Source: Aporrectodea caliginosa (Eukaryota > Annelida > Clitellata > Crassiclitellata > Lumbricidae). From it: a stretch of DNA of 64,000 nucleotides. The stretch lies in NCBI GenBank assembly GCA_020284085.1, contig JACEVL010001163.1:20001-84000 (forward strand), read 5' to 3'. The first letter of the stretch is position 1, and each line of letters opens with the position of its first letter. Position numbers and translations under genes: made by a program. This document shows, in pieces, positions 35,501-48,290 of this stretch. The notes under the pieces are model-generated. The model had not been told where the DNA came from, did no database searches, and saw only the letters and a program-made list of their open reading frames with translations.

Positions 35501-36544
35501 GTGTTACCAAAAGAACGACGAATTAAAGTGATGGAGTTGGCTCACGAATCAGTATTTGGAGGACATCTTGGAGAAGAGAAAACTAGAGAACGAATAAAGT
35601 TGTCTTTTACGTGGCCAAAGATGAGAAGAGATATAGTGAAATTTTGCAAATCATGTGAGAAATGTCAATTAAAGGCAAGAAGTTTGGTGATGGACAGGGT
35701 TCCTATCACTCCAATTCCAAGAGAAGATGTAAGTTTCAGAAGAATTACGGTGGATTGTGTAGGACCAATCGAGCCAGCATCTGCTGCAGGTCACAAGTAT
35801 TGTTTATGTATTGTCGATTCTTGCACCAGATGGCCTACAGTGTTTCTCTTGAAATCATTAACTGCAAAAGCTGTATGTGATGCTTTGATGGAGTTGTTCA
35901 TGAACGTTGGTGTACCTTCTGTGATCACAAGTGACCAAGGAACAAATTTTACTGCGAGTCTGACAAGAGAATTTCTGAATTTAATGGGGTGTAGTCCAAG
36001 ATTTGACACGCCAGGTCATCCAGAAGCAGCTGGATTAGTAGAAAGATGGAATCAAACATTCAAGAAAATGATCCATCATGTAATTGTTGACAATCCAAGG
36101 CAATGGCACAAAGTAATTCCGTTTACAGTGTGGGCATTACGAGAAGTACCGAATGCAACTACTGGAATTGCTCCTTATATGTTGGTGTATGGAAAGATTC
36201 CACGTGGACCACTGGCAATTCTAAAAGAAAGTTGGACAAGAGAAATTAATTTACCACCTCATATTGGAATCCAACCAGAAAAGTACTTGAAAGACATGAA
36301 AGCAAATATGGAAAAAGCATTATTGTTTGCAGAATCATATTCACGAGAGAAGCAATTACAGTATACGAATCAATACAACAAAAGAGCGAAACATAAAGAA
36401 TTTGAACCGGGTGAAAAAGTCATTGTGTTATATCCGACTTCAACAAATAAACTGATTTCACGATGGCATGGTCCATGTACTGTTATACAACGAAGGTCAA
36501 AGTACTCTTATTTGATTGACATGGGTGACGATTGTCGAAGATAA
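32573..36544 (+). CDS. Gypsy (Gmr1-type) Gag-protease-integrase, 1323 aa
   Basis: Residues 20-330 are a Lys/Glu/Arg-rich coiled coil with repeated EELRLQREKEEK units. A gag region (340-500) and a zinc knuckle follow near 609 (CHNCGSDRHLMKFC). The protease active site is LIDSGAEVP near 725. The integrase has its HHCC zinc domain near 990-1030 (HESVFGGH...CKSCEKC), D near 1060 (TVDCVGP), D near 1119 (TSDQGTNF) and E near 1155 (GLVERW). Integrase therefore lies upstream of reverse transcriptase, the reverse of normal Ty3/Gypsy order. This is the known arrangement of the Gmr1 group. The frame is open throughout. Confidence 0.92.
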   Translation: MEKLSVKKQAELKKMSSERLKQRLLKAGFEKEKLEDMSREDMLEALAEVWLKEEAEEEEGAVGGAVEKVIEKPPGPMSMEMMMQWMMMTRQEEKEREEKRRQEEKEIRQEELRLQREKEEKELENARQEELRLQREKEEKEERLQREKEEKAENARQEELRLQREKEEKAERLQREKEEKAEQVRVAELELQKQQFEIQLEQLRRDREDAERRRLEQMIEFERARKSDEEIRQQQIEEKRLREEEKEKVRISELERAEEVRQEELKLQRESMEKAEAERQERLKLEQQKIALKEAQLKEEKQNREAQEQRREEEREEQKRKKEESETMVSKIKKIGDAMKHVLPKMPNDMMEVPLYFETVENAFRSFNVQEQFWVKLLLPLMTPKARTVLNRLSFADLDDYEIVKEHLLKEFKLTPREYRSKFIDAKKTAEETYTMFTARLKNLLNYYVKSRKVDKNFEKLFDLLVADKLKESLPPGPLQFVLSKEGTDCYEASVVADLADIHVNNRIGLAIPNKTSFGFVPNGKRNQQSTPNFGFHWKSNQETGNQFRSTEVKPNYPVVHENKESMMARQRPVYNKSPPRFVAREGNASFTPYKRKESIEQRGAVVKRCHNCGSDRHLMKFCPVPVTTSNYGGKQENSRVNRIQVVDNSESQATEHQNNETEVKSVMKCHLSPDIQKEILLHNGMQKEMVGRDESTALKKVVLQYVEVEIRGTAGKEPIKVKALIDSGAEVPVISEELLEGMKVEQIGKVNLQCVAGDAIPAKLVKVDVRLCCNDVEEEIIPHKIKCSLTPYVTLMCASIAKMGSTERFLLHPEIIAELKAVPQVKMIQGDVQANVTTRLQSQRKKVIEVEEESETESSSEEENESDDQQSLMQDGITAEMSEQEMAACKNGNLNETKEDNECDVEIADLFQEDEKDEEQQMQIADAKKFEEQQRQDESLKAWWNLAPDKESEFCVVNGLLYKRYRILEQTIYQLVLPKERRIKVMELAHESVFGGHLGEEKTRERIKLSFTWPKMRRDIVKFCKSCEKCQLKARSLVMDRVPITPIPREDVSFRRITVDCVGPIEPASAAGHKYCLCIVDSCTRWPTVFLLKSLTAKAVCDALMELFMNVGVPSVITSDQGTNFTASLTREFLNLMGCSPRFDTPGHPEAAGLVERWNQTFKKMIHHVIVDNPRQWHKVIPFTVWALREVPNATTGIAPYMLVYGKIPRGPLAILKESWTREINLPPHIGIQPEKYLKDMKANMEKALLFAESYSREKQLQYTNQYNKRAKHKEFEPGEKVIVLYPTSTNKLISRWHGPCTVIQRRSKYSYLIDMGDDCRR

Positions 36545-37863
36545 TTCACGCAAATAAAATCAGAAAGTACATTACAAGAGCAATGAGTTGTGGACTAATC
36601 GTTGAAGAAGATGAAGACTTTGGTTCAGTGGTTGAACTGCTGACAAAGAATGACTTGCAAGATGAAAAGAACTCACTGAATCTTGATCCTGATCAGATTA
36701 ACCATTTAACATTGACTCAACAAAAACAATTGCTGGAAGTACTGAACAAATATTCTGATCGATTTTCTGAAAAGCCTGGATTATGTACATTGGTTGAACA
36801 TGAAATTGAACTGAAACCGGAATTTCGTGAAAAAGAATTTATGGCTTACCGTATTCCACTCATCTATCGAGCAGAAGTTGAACGACAAATTAAAGAAATG
36901 CTTCAAGCCAACATTATAAAACCATCTTCGAGCAGAATGGCAAGTCCGCTGGTTATTGTTAAAAAGAAAGACGGTTCTCTGAGACTTGCCTGCGACTACA
37001 GATACATTAACTCGTTCACTGTGGATTGTAAATATCCGATGCCGATTGTAAAAGACGTGTTGCACAAAGTTGGAAAATCAAATGTGATCTCGATTTTTGA
37101 TTGTCGAAGTGCTTACTGGACTTGTCCTGTTAAGCAAACTGATCAATGGAAAACTGCTTTTGTTACTCACAATGGACTGTACGAGTTTACTCGTGTTCCT
37201 TTCGGGATGATCAACTCAGGAAGAACATTTGTTAAAGCAATTAATATGGTTTTACAGCCTATAAATGAATTTGCTGAGCCCTATGTAGATGACATTGCTG
37301 TGCATTCAGATGATTGGAAGATTCATTTACAGCAGTTAGATGCATATTTAATGCAAATGAGACTGCATAACATTACTCTGAACTTAAAGAAATGTATCTT
37401 TGGTAAGAGTGAGGTAAAGTTTATCGGTCATGTGGTTGGTTCTGGAACGATTCAAATGAATCCAGATAGAATTGAAAGTTTAATTAATTTGAAAACCCCA
37501 GAAACGAAGAAACAAGTTAAGCAATTGCTGGGATTTTTTGGTTACTATCGACAGTTTATCAAAGATTTTGCACAGATTGCGAAGCCTATATCTGATTTGA
37601 CAAGCAAACATGTTCCAGATAAGATTGACTGGACTGATAGACATCAACAGGCATTTAATTTACTTAAAGATGCTGTACGCTCTAAAGTTGTTTTATATGT
37701 TTTTGATGTTGGAAAACCATTTAATTTGTACTGTGATAGCAGTGATTTTGCAGTCGGAGCTGTGCTAACGCAGATGGATGATAAGGGAATAGAACGCCCT
37801 GTGTCATTTATAAGTCAGAAGCTGACTGACACCCAGAAGAGATGGGCAACTGTGGAGAATTCA
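36529..37863 (+). CDS. Gypsy (Gmr1-type) reverse transcriptase-RNase H, 3' truncated
   Basis: Starting in the -1 frame within the last 16 bases of the previous frame, this ORF has no AUG at its beginning. It carries RT blocks YRIPLIYRAEVE, SPLVIVKKKDGSLRLACDY, FTRVPFGMINSG and the catalytic PYVDDIAVHS near 37285. RNase H begins with YCDSSDFAVGAVLTQ (about 37730) and stops making sense after KRWATVEN (37863). There the sequence switches to unrelated DNA and a (TAA)n array. No slippery heptamer is seen in the overlap. The frame change is either a programmed event I cannot recognise or a disabling indel. Confidence 0.9.
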
Positions 37864-38825
<962 letters not shown>

Positions 38826-38995
38826 ATACATCGGTGTAGTAATTGGTAATCGTCACGGAGCTGGAACAGATCAATTTTGGCTCTATAACGTGACTTGCAT
38901 TGGAACCGAACGTGGCATCGAACAGTGCGTCCATAATGGGTGGGGCGTGCACAAGGGCGGTCACGATAACAGTTACGATGTCTCAATTAGTTGTG
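38826..38995 (+). CDS. Receptor exon: SRCR domain, second half
   Basis: Following acceptor ...aaaatcag, the exon reads GVVIGNRHGAGTDQFWLYNV, TCIGTERGIEQCVHNGWGVH and YDVSISC. This is the C-terminal half of an SRCR domain (GAG..FWL.NV.C.G.E..I..C.H.GWG.H...V.I.C). Entry phase 2 matches exon 31340-31499. Exit phase is 1 with donor gtgagt. The cysteine normally found in HxCxH after GWG is replaced by glycine (HKGGH), so one conserved disulfide partner is missing. The rest of the cysteine pattern fits a group A SRCR domain. Confidence 0.92.
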
Positions 38996-39254
38996 GTGAG
39001 TCCATGTAGCTACTCCGAAACTTACGAAACTAAAAAAATTATCCCCGCTAAAATGGAATATCCATTCCTGGCCAAGTCATCAACTCCACAAATTTTATCG
39101 TATCACTTCTGTTCAGTAGGGTGGACTACTTCTTAACTTCGCCGAATCCATATGCCTTTTGGTGTTTGAATAGATCATATCATTTCTTATCATATGCGGC
39201 ATTACACAAATCAGCTCAAGCTCGCATGTGGGATATACGTAGAATTAGATCCTT

Positions 39255-39660
39255 CTTGCATTCAATTCATTCATTCATTCTGAACATTTATATTGCGCCC
39301 CTTCAAGAATCTACACAGGTGCGCTGCCAGTCTGCCACGAGTAAAGAGAAAAGACCGCCGATTTGTAAACGCTGTTGGGTGGACCACAAGTAAAGAGCGG
39401 AGCTCAAACGGGAGGTCATTCCAGATGGAATGGCCTACAACCAGAAGAAGCACGGCGCTGCTTAATAACCAAGCGAGCCCCTGGAAATAGGAGCTCACCC
39501 CTCGTCGCAGAGCGAGTCACCCGACGCGCTGCAACGTCAGATACGGGGTGGAAAAGTTTGCACAAGTAAGATGAGCACCGGCAAGAACGAGAAACCCGAG
39601 CAGCAATGCTGAGACATAGGCAGCCAATGCAACACATCACGTATGACATTGTATGCAGAC
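39255..39660 (-). mobile_element. LINE 3' end (L2/CR1-like)
   Basis: The minus strand, read in two frames, gives MCCIGCLCLSIAARVS, RCSSYLCKLFHP and SIWNDLPFELRSLL. The 3' end is attgcgccccttcaag with an ATTC tail at 39263-39280 (GAATGAATGAAT on the minus strand). Decayed and 5' truncated, in the SRCR-CUB intron. Confidence 0.75.
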
Positions 39661-39804
39661 AAATTTAGACGAATTTAGTATTAAGCCAAAGGACCCCAAT
39701 AAGCCGAACAGGCTCGGACCAGTCGAGCGAACAACCGGATCTAGTCGCACAAGGACCCCAATGGGAAAGTACACAAGCGTCATGAGAGAGGGGAGAGAGG
39801 GTAA

Positions 39805-40861
<1,057 letters not shown>

Positions 40862-41169
40862 AAGGAGTAGCTACTAGTTAATATTTCTATAGCTCATGAT
40901 TCATGAATGATTCGTGACTTCTCACTTAGCGTTTTTATATTGCTTCAGCTCTGCAGTCTGCACAACACAACAACCACAGTTACCACACAAAGCACACATA
41001 TTACGCAAAGCAGCATACTACAAAAAATGAATTAGTCTTGTGCAACGTCTAAATAGCTTCAGATTTCAGTCAAATTTGTTCCTGTAATCTTTGGCCCAAT
41101 GGAGAACAACTTGAGAGGGTGTCGTTTGAGAAATGTTGAATTTTGTTTCTTACATTGATGCTGTCACCC

Positions 41170-41432
41170 TAACATACATACATACATACATACATGCATA
41201 CATATATACATACATACATACATACATACATACATACATACATACATACATGCATGCATACATAGGCTACATACATACATACATACATACATACATACAT
41301 GCATACATACATAGGCTACATACATACATACATACAGAGACACAGACAGACAGACAGAGACAGACAGAGAGACCGACAGACAGAGACAGACAGACAAACA
41401 GATACAGACATACAGAGAGAGACAGAGAGAGA
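41170..41432. repeat. (CATA)n and (CAGA)n microsatellite
   Basis: CATA units with ggctacatacat breaks to about 41335, then CAGA/GAGA units to 41432. It immediately precedes the MITE at 41441. Confidence 0.93.
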
Positions 41433-41791
41433 CCCCTGAATAGGGCCTAGGACAGGGGGGGCCACCGGGGCCATTTGGCCCCAGGCCTCACTTGATAGAG
41501 GGCCTCGGAATTATGGAGTTATTTATTGAAATGGGGAATTACGGAATTAAGGGTCAGTAGCGTCTTATGGATGGACTATGCAGCATCTTAATGGATTGGC
41601 TATGTTCAGCATTAATTCTGATATCGCTAGAACTTTAAATTATCAAAGCATCAACGATAAATTTGTGGCTTTGAAGATGCGAAGGATGATTTGAACCTTT
41701 CTGTTGAATTTCTAAAAGATATTTTAAAAAGGCCTTGAAAATTAGTTGTGGCCCTGGGCCTCCAAATCCTGTCCTAGGCCCTGCCCCTGAA
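41433..41791. mobile_element. 343-bp hAT-type MITE with 8-bp target duplication
   Basis: The insert 41441-41783 starts TAGGGCCTAGGACAGG and ends CCTGTCCTAGGCCCTG, so the inverted ends match at 15 of 16 positions. It is flanked by the 8-bp duplication CCCCTGAA (41433-41440, 41784-41791). The sub-terminal parts are GGCC-rich (ggggccatttggcccc). No coding capacity. Confidence 0.9.
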
Positions 41792-41804
41792 TAATTATAT
41801 CATT

Positions 41805-42120
41805 ACATTTATTTAGTCACATTAGAGCCAAATTGCATTTATTGCATTGGCTGCCCATTGAGCAGAGAATCCATTTCAAAATCTGCCTTAAAGCTAACAG
41901 CTACCACAGTGTAACCAACTTTCCTATCTTTGTTTAGGGTTAACCCTTCGTAAAAATATAGTTTTTACTCGATTTATGAATGCCGTGACTTTTGATGTGC
42001 CCCGCACCCGATACGAACAGTTTTGGGATCTCAATCGTTCACGGTCGCTTTGAAATTTGCTACCCCTTCAGTTGAATCTGTGCTAATATTTCGATGTGAT
42101 TCAGGTCTAGATTAAAGCTT
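41805..42120 (+). mobile_element. LINE fragment (L2/CR1-like)
   Basis: The + strand reads LHWLPIEQRIHFKICLKA (41850-41905) and, after a gap and frameshift, FDVPRTRYEQFWDLNRS. These are the LHWLPI block and the following basic segment of ORF2 ends. Decayed. Confidence 0.7.
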
Positions 42121-42309
42121 CAACTCTTTTAGCTTTATTAATCTACCGCAACCTGCTTCCGGTTTACTTGATCTATCGGATTTCAACCTGGCTTCTCCAA
42201 GGATTTTTATTTTTTTATTGCGATTTTGCCTATTTCCTGGTCTACTGTTCCGAGTCGCTAGGCTCTAGTTCAGGAAGGCAGCGTGACGTGTCTGAAGATC
42301 GAAGACTTC

Positions 42310-42660
42310 ACATGTAATTAGTAACTTGTGTAGCGCCACTCACAGCAGTGACCATTTAGTAGAGCTACCATTGCGAGTATCCCGAAAGAAGTAGTAGTTT
42401 TGAGGAGAGAGAGATGCGTAGGAGGAACAGAACCAGAAAGAATGGAAACACGTAAAGAGGACGAGAGGGCTATCCACTTGACAGGTTCATTGGTGGCAAG
42501 CGACCTAGTTTGGGCCAAAGTCGTCCTAGTTCGCGGGACAAGGCGATCATGCCGGTCCAAAGAGCGGAGAGGTCCGAGAGAAGCTGCAGAATGAGGAGAA
42601 CGTATACGATCTCTGTGATGTTTCGGAGCAAAACCAACTTGAACTTTAGGACCAAAACAA
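42310..42660 (-). mobile_element. LINE 3' end (L2/CR1-like)
   Basis: The minus strand reads RLVPRTRTTLAQTRSLA, then VKWIALSSSLRV and LSLLKTTTSFGILA. This is the usual VPRTRT...WN.LP...FK..LK ending. The UTR contains gtggcgctacacaag. Confidence 0.7.
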
Positions 42661-43991
42661 GAACATTCAGCTGAATGCGGGCTGTAAGAGCAAGCCAGTT
42701 AGTTGGGATTATTTGAAACTATCTAAGCAAAAACGGCATCTCCTGAGGCATGACTATGGCATTCTAAAAAACTGATAACTTTTGCGCCACAACTAATGTT
42801 TCAAACACCTGATAAAGAACTCAATGTTTGGAGTTTATTGCATTTCACTCGAATCCACTACGGGATTTTAATAGATGGCAGTTTCATGTAAATGTAAAGG
42901 ATAAATCTTGCCTGTGCCAAATAACTATTTTCGAAGGCGGAAGAACTTTGCGCATGCGCAACCCTTGGAGTATGCGCATTGTTCAAAATCCGTTATTTCC
43001 TACAAATAGGCGTCGTGAGAGTCGGTTTAAGGGTCAGGTTAGGCCTCGTGAGTGTCGGTTAGGGTCAGGGTTAGGGTTAGAGCTGTCATCAGATAAAATG
43101 TGAAAACACTTCCGCCACCGAAGTAAGTTTTGGCGAGTTGCGTGGCTGCATTTTCCGCCGTAGAAGCACCGTGCAAATGTAAAATTCCGAAATGTATCAA
43201 CGCGAAACAAAATTCGCGTCATGGACACCAGCTGTTTCGCCGGTGCTACATCTTATCAAGTCCCCAATATTCAGGGTGTCAGTTGGTCCGTTTCGGTTCA
43301 AGGTCAGAATCCGCGGAGGTCAAACCGATGAAATAGCCTGGTGCCACGGTGGAAATCGTTGGTGCTTGTGGTCATCGGGTGGTGCACGGATAGTAATAGG
43401 ATAGGACACTTGAAAGTTTCGGTAGTCAGTCGCGAATGGAAAGCTGGAGGAGAAATGGCTAACGGAGGAAGGGTTAGATTGACCTGTGAGAAAGGGAGAT
43501 GAGCGAACTGTCGAGGATCTTTTGGAAGTTCGTCGCAAATAGTTTGCATAGCGTATATATCAGCCGTCAGCCGTTTATTGAATCAACAACAGCACAATTA
43601 ATTAACAATCAGTCACTTAAAAAATGTAAATCTGCTGATGCCGTCAACAGGACAGCCCTAAAGGATAAAATAATCCGCTATTGCAGGGCTGCCCCATTTC
43701 CATATTACATTTACTGATGGCAAGGCGATTTTTACGATCATAATAATAGTCATAGAAAATATAAACTTAAATAACAATGTTAGGGCTAAATCTTAGCCAA
43801 ACAACTAAATAACAAAACGTTGCAGTACAAGAAATTTAAAACAAACAAACAAGCAAAATCAAAACAAAACAGATTAGATTAAGGATAGGTTGCAGAATTT
43901 CAGAGAGAATGAAACTGGATATTGAGATCGAGAAAGGTATGACGAACGCGTAGATCTGATAATATTTAACGTTCATTTTTTGTGTTTTTAG
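42661..43991. other. Intron, mostly unassigned
   Basis: No exon recognised. A short run of telomere-like TTAGGG units (ggttagggtcagggttagggttag) lies at 43057-43080. Confidence 0.5.
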
Positions 43992-44164
43992 ACTGTGGAG
44001 TTAGGCATTTCTCTGGACTTTTTGGAAAAATTTCATCACCGAATTTTCCATTGGCATACGCCAATAACCTAGATTGTTACAATTATATCAGAGTCACTTC
44101 TGGACATACAGTCGTCATTACGTTTCTGACATTCCATACCCATCCATCGTTTGATTGGGTAACG
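43992..44164 (+). CDS. Receptor exon: CUB domain, first half
   Basis: After acceptor tgtttttag the exon reads DCGVRHFSGLFGKISSPNFP, AYANNLDCYNYIRV and VVITFLTFHTH, ending FDWVT at donor gtacgt. The order CG, G.I.SPNFP.AY.N..DC.Y.I, I.FxxFxxxxxxDWV is a typical CUB N-terminal half. Entry phase is 1 and exit phase 0, joining the exon at 49301. CUB domains bind proteins or sugars in secreted and surface proteins. The cysteine usually found shortly before the D-[YW]-V motif is absent. Confidence 0.92.
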
Positions 44165-46379
44165 GTACGTATTAAAGTTTCTAATCTGATAGTTGCTTCC
44201 TACGCGAACACAGACCAGTCTAGGCAAGATTGTATAAAAGTTAAACAATATAATATGGCAGATGAGATAAAGAAGCTGTGTGCCCTTATAATGATAGTTA
44301 ACCACTATTATGTCATCAATATTTATTATTAGTATTAGTAGCAATAATTTATAACATCTATCGTGCCAGTAGGACAGAGAGAATCGGCTCATTCTAGCAT
44401 GAACCTCTAAACAAAAGTGTAAACTTAGGAAAGAAATTGGTGCAGTTAAAGATCGGATTTTTGTGCAGTTACTTTTTGTAGACCTGATCGCATAACCCAT
44501 CGAAAGTAGCTAATAATTAGGCTGGTGGAAGAAATATAAGACACGCTCAAGTGCAGTTGACTAAATCTTTAACTTCTTTTGACTGTATGCGCTACTCGCA
44601 TAGGTTACAAATATACAGATGAAGACATGGAATATTTAAACCAAAGTGCTGGTGCGCCGAGACCAAAATAAGCCAGATAACGACTTGTGAAACGAGATTA
44701 AACGTAAACGGTAATTGCAGTTGTCCGTTTGAAACAATAAAAAAAAGAGTGAAAGAGACAGTAGTCATAAGTCGGATCATAAAGCTTCCTTGCTTTTGTG
44801 GCTGCAACTTGCCAATCCAAAGAGAAATCGCAAAATCGTAAAGCGTCTCCAAACTTCCCAAGCTGTTTCCACGCTTAGTCGAGCATAATTAACTTCAGAG
44901 ATCAAAATGCTTTTGAGTTTGCAACATCTTGACCACAGGAGACTTCGCATTCTGCCTGTTCGCTTTCACAAACTGTAAATATTCCCTTAAACAAGCGTTG
45001 TTTTTTTATTTGGTGTGTCTTTCATTCTATGCACTCGTTTTTGCAGCAACACACACAAGCACGGAATGGAACCCTGTAAGTAGAGTCCCATTCGATTAAT
45101 GGCAGCACATTGTGATAAATAGGCCTATACAAATAGGCATTTTCTGAATCGACCGACATACTGCTTCTGCCAATAGATTTTATAGTCGAACTTTTACCGA
45201 TAAGACGCTCAACGCCAGCGCTGCGACGCTTAGCAGCCGGAAGACGGGCTAAGGCCGTTGTCGCATTTTAATGTAAACCTGTCAGATGATGCAAGAAAGC
45301 GAACAATTTGTGCCAGTGTCATTTGTCGAAGATTTTCGACGTTGCCCCTATCAAGTCTCTCCCAAAATTCAAGAGATAGTTAGGACAAAGCCAGGTCAGG
45401 ACATATAGCATGCTATGAACTCGTTCCAAATGTGCCCAAGGTTGTAGAATGGCAAAAGACTTCGCAGTAGACTAGCCTACTCATCAGCTCAGCATCACCA
45501 TCAAAGCGTTGGTCAAGGAACTCAACAAGACTTCTATACAAACAGCTGACATCTGTGCAATCGGAAACCTATTGATAATGTTCTTTGCGGCGTTTCTTTG
45601 TCTTTCTCGTTAGCTCAGTACCGTTCTGTGTCTCTGCTACGCCATTTGGTTGTGCCACATTTTCCTTCTTGAAAACCTGAGTCCACCCTCCAGGCAAGAC
45701 ATCTCTTGCTAAAGCTAGCAGCCGCAGACCTTCTTATTCCTTACGGTTTAGGCCAGAATACCGTTTTATTAATCGTCTTCGATCGAACAGCCTCCATTAA
45801 TTATGTTCATGCGGTAGCCATAAAATTGACATACACTGTATTCATATGCAATAAAACACTGCGAGAAATTAGGCGAATTCATTGTCTGAAATCAATGAAA
45901 TGCCATATCTTTTCAGCTTGGGTTACAGCGTCCTGACAAAGGGTTTCCTCTGGGCCCCACTGGGGTCACAGCCCCAAACCTCCTAATTCGTCCATCATGC
46001 GCAATTGAAAATCCTTAGAATAAGCTCAGGAGAAAAGACTACTTGGGGCTTATGTTCTTCATATTATTGCCTCCAATATTAACGCTTTAGACCGACGTTT
46101 GAAAAGATGGCACATGTATCTTCGACAGCACTGTCCGCCCTGCGATACTTTTAATGGCCCAGACGGCGGGTCTTTACTACCCACCGGTGGAATGCCTCGA
46201 GTTCCCCGCTCTTTTGCAGACGGAAGGTCTCGGTCGAAACTGTCGGAACTGTTAGCGCCGTTACAACAACGTGGTTGCAATAGTTCCTATTTGACCAAGG
46301 TTACGATCAACACTACATCAACAGTGTTTCTCTTTGTAGCCTCAACTCGGAAATCTGACAGTGAACACCAATCAGCATA
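44165..46379. other. Intron, no recognisable feature
   Basis: No exon or known element was recognised over about 2.2 kb. Confidence 0.45.
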
Positions 46380-46745
46380 ACTCCTAGTGCGAGAAACCCC
46401 GAATAAGAGGAGTGGTAATAAGACAGCGAAATGAAGCACCTGTACCACCGGTTAATAACAGAACGAGTTGAGGTAAGGAGTTGGTTCCATAGTGAATGGC
46501 CAAGGAAGGCAAAAGCTCAAGATTTAGACATAGCAGTCCTCGCTCATGGGACAAGAAAGTCAAGGCGGTCAGGTGAGCGAAGCGAACGGTGAGAGGTGGC
46601 AGAGAAAGGCCAGCGAATGATGCCATAGAGGTGCTTGGGAGCTAGTCCAGAATAAGACCGGTAGATAAAAACGAGAACTTTAAGCTGGATAATAGCAGTG
46701 AGAGGGAGCCAATGAAAATGTTCATACAAATAATAATAGATGTGG
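46380..46745 (-). mobile_element. LINE 3' end (L2/CR1-like)
   Basis: The minus strand reads YEHFHWLPLTAIIQLKVLVF, SYSGLAPKHLYGII, SHRSLRSPDRLDFLVP and, after frameshifts, GHSLWNQLLTSTRS. All ORF2 end blocks are present in order. Decayed. Confidence 0.85.
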
Positions 46746-46794
46746 GAGAAACGGGAAGTCGGGTTATCAATCTGTGCTTAATGCAGCCGCACTG

Positions 46795-46975
46795 CAGGCG
46801 CTTCAATCTACCGACCGACACACGACGAATGCCTTTTCTACGTAGGCCTACTCCTTGGTGCTTCGACCAATAGCCGGACGTGGTCATCTTCAACCTGTGA
46901 GAGACTGCTCGTCGCCATCGTCACCGTGTTTGCGAACGCTGTCACCTGTGTCCGCTCTACTATAATATAGGGTCC
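46795..46975. repeat. Dispersed repeat, copy 2
   Basis: gcgcttcaatctaccgac, tagccggacgtg and tcgtcaccgtgtttgcgaac match the copy at 30050-30240 in the same order and orientation. Confidence 0.8.
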
Positions 46976-46979
46976 ACAG

Positions 46980-47544
46980 ATCTACAACCGTGACGACACT
47001 CAACTATTCATCTCTTTCTCTCCTCTCCAAACAGCTTCTTCTAATCAATAGATCATCTTCTTTGTGTGGTTACCCTAATCTCCTCCTGGATTAAATAAAA
47101 TCTCTGTGCTGAAACCCGTATAAAACTTAATTCATACTCATACCACCTGAAGAAAATTTCAGATCCCTCCATTTGCCACAACCAAGACACTGCAATCTGC
47201 ATCCATTCGCACATGCACATTGCACTGCAAATTCTCCTTTCCGCAACCTACAGTAGGCGTAATTTTTGACCAAAACCTTAGCTTATCAAGACTTTCTCTT
47301 CTTGCTTCATGCATAACCGTGACTTTAGCTCCGTCCTATGTTCAAATTTAAAAGCGCATCTACAATCTATAGGTCACGCTCTTAGACTACTGCAATTCAC
47401 TCTTCCTGAACATAGACATCTCCAAAATAAACCGCCTTCAGAATAATCTCGACGGCAAAACACCACTACATCACTTCTGTCCTGAAATCACTTCACATTC
47501 TTCAAACACCTGAACGAATATGAAAATAAAGTCATATCGTATCG
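46980..47544 (+). mobile_element. LINE fragment (L2/CR1-like)
   Basis: The + strand reads TVGVIFDQNLSLS (about 47245), then LDYCNSLFLNIDISKINRLQ (about 47390) and HHFCPEITSHSSNT. It converges on the minus-strand LINE starting at 47545. Frames are broken. Confidence 0.75.
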
Positions 47545-48290
47545 TATCTAAAGATTCATATAGCGCCTCTCTCAGAATAACTATTCAGAGGCGCTCTCAG
47601 CATGAAACCTCGGGGGAAAATAAGAGAGACCAAAGAAGAAAAACCTGTCGCTAGTTTAGCCCTTAGTGAGGGGAAGGACATTTCAAGTAAAGGGACTAAC
47701 CACAACCACAGCAAATGCCCGGTGTTGAGCCAAGGCAGTCCTAGTCCTAGGAACACTCAAGCCAATCAAGGAACGAGATGAGGTCGCAGATAACGGCTTT
47801 CGCATTTGCTCACAAAGATACTTTTGGGCACTACTCAGCTGCGCCTTGGAAACTAGAAAGAGGATCTTATAATGGATGCGCGCAGTGATAGGAAGCCAGT
47901 GCAAGACATCAAGCATATGCGAGGAGATATGCGAAAAGCGAGGGGGTCGGTCTATGAGCTTAACTGAAGCATTTAAAACTGATTGAAAGGGAGAAAGACG
48001 CAGTTTCGGGAGGCCCATAAGAAGTGAGTTGCAGTAGTCTAGTCGGGAACAGATACTATGGTGGTAAAGACGGAGGAAGAGACAGATCGTCTGATGGCTC
48101 TGAGCCGCCTCAGTTGAAAGAAGCAGGAGCGAGTCTGGTTAGTTATGTGCTCCGTGAACGAGGGGGAGGAGTCAAGCGTAACAATCAGGTCACAGACACT
48201 AGAGGAGTATGTGTAGGCAGGGCATTTCTAAGTCAGTAATTGAAATTCAAGTTTGGAAAGCTGTCTAGTCTAGTCCCAAACCAGATCAGC
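47545..48290 (-). mobile_element. LINE 3' end (L2/CR1-like)
   Basis: The minus strand reads ELIWFGTRLDS (about 48280), LMGLPKLRLSPFQSVLNAS, HMLDVLHWLPITARIHYKIL and RSLIGLSVPRTRTALAQHRA, then GLSYFPPRF and a gaggcgctatatgaatc end at 47550-47580. 5' truncated, with several frame breaks. Confidence 0.87.

Noticed and set aside
43057..43080. Interstitial telomere repeat
   Set aside because: Only about two to three TTAGGG-like units, too short to mark a fusion or telomere.
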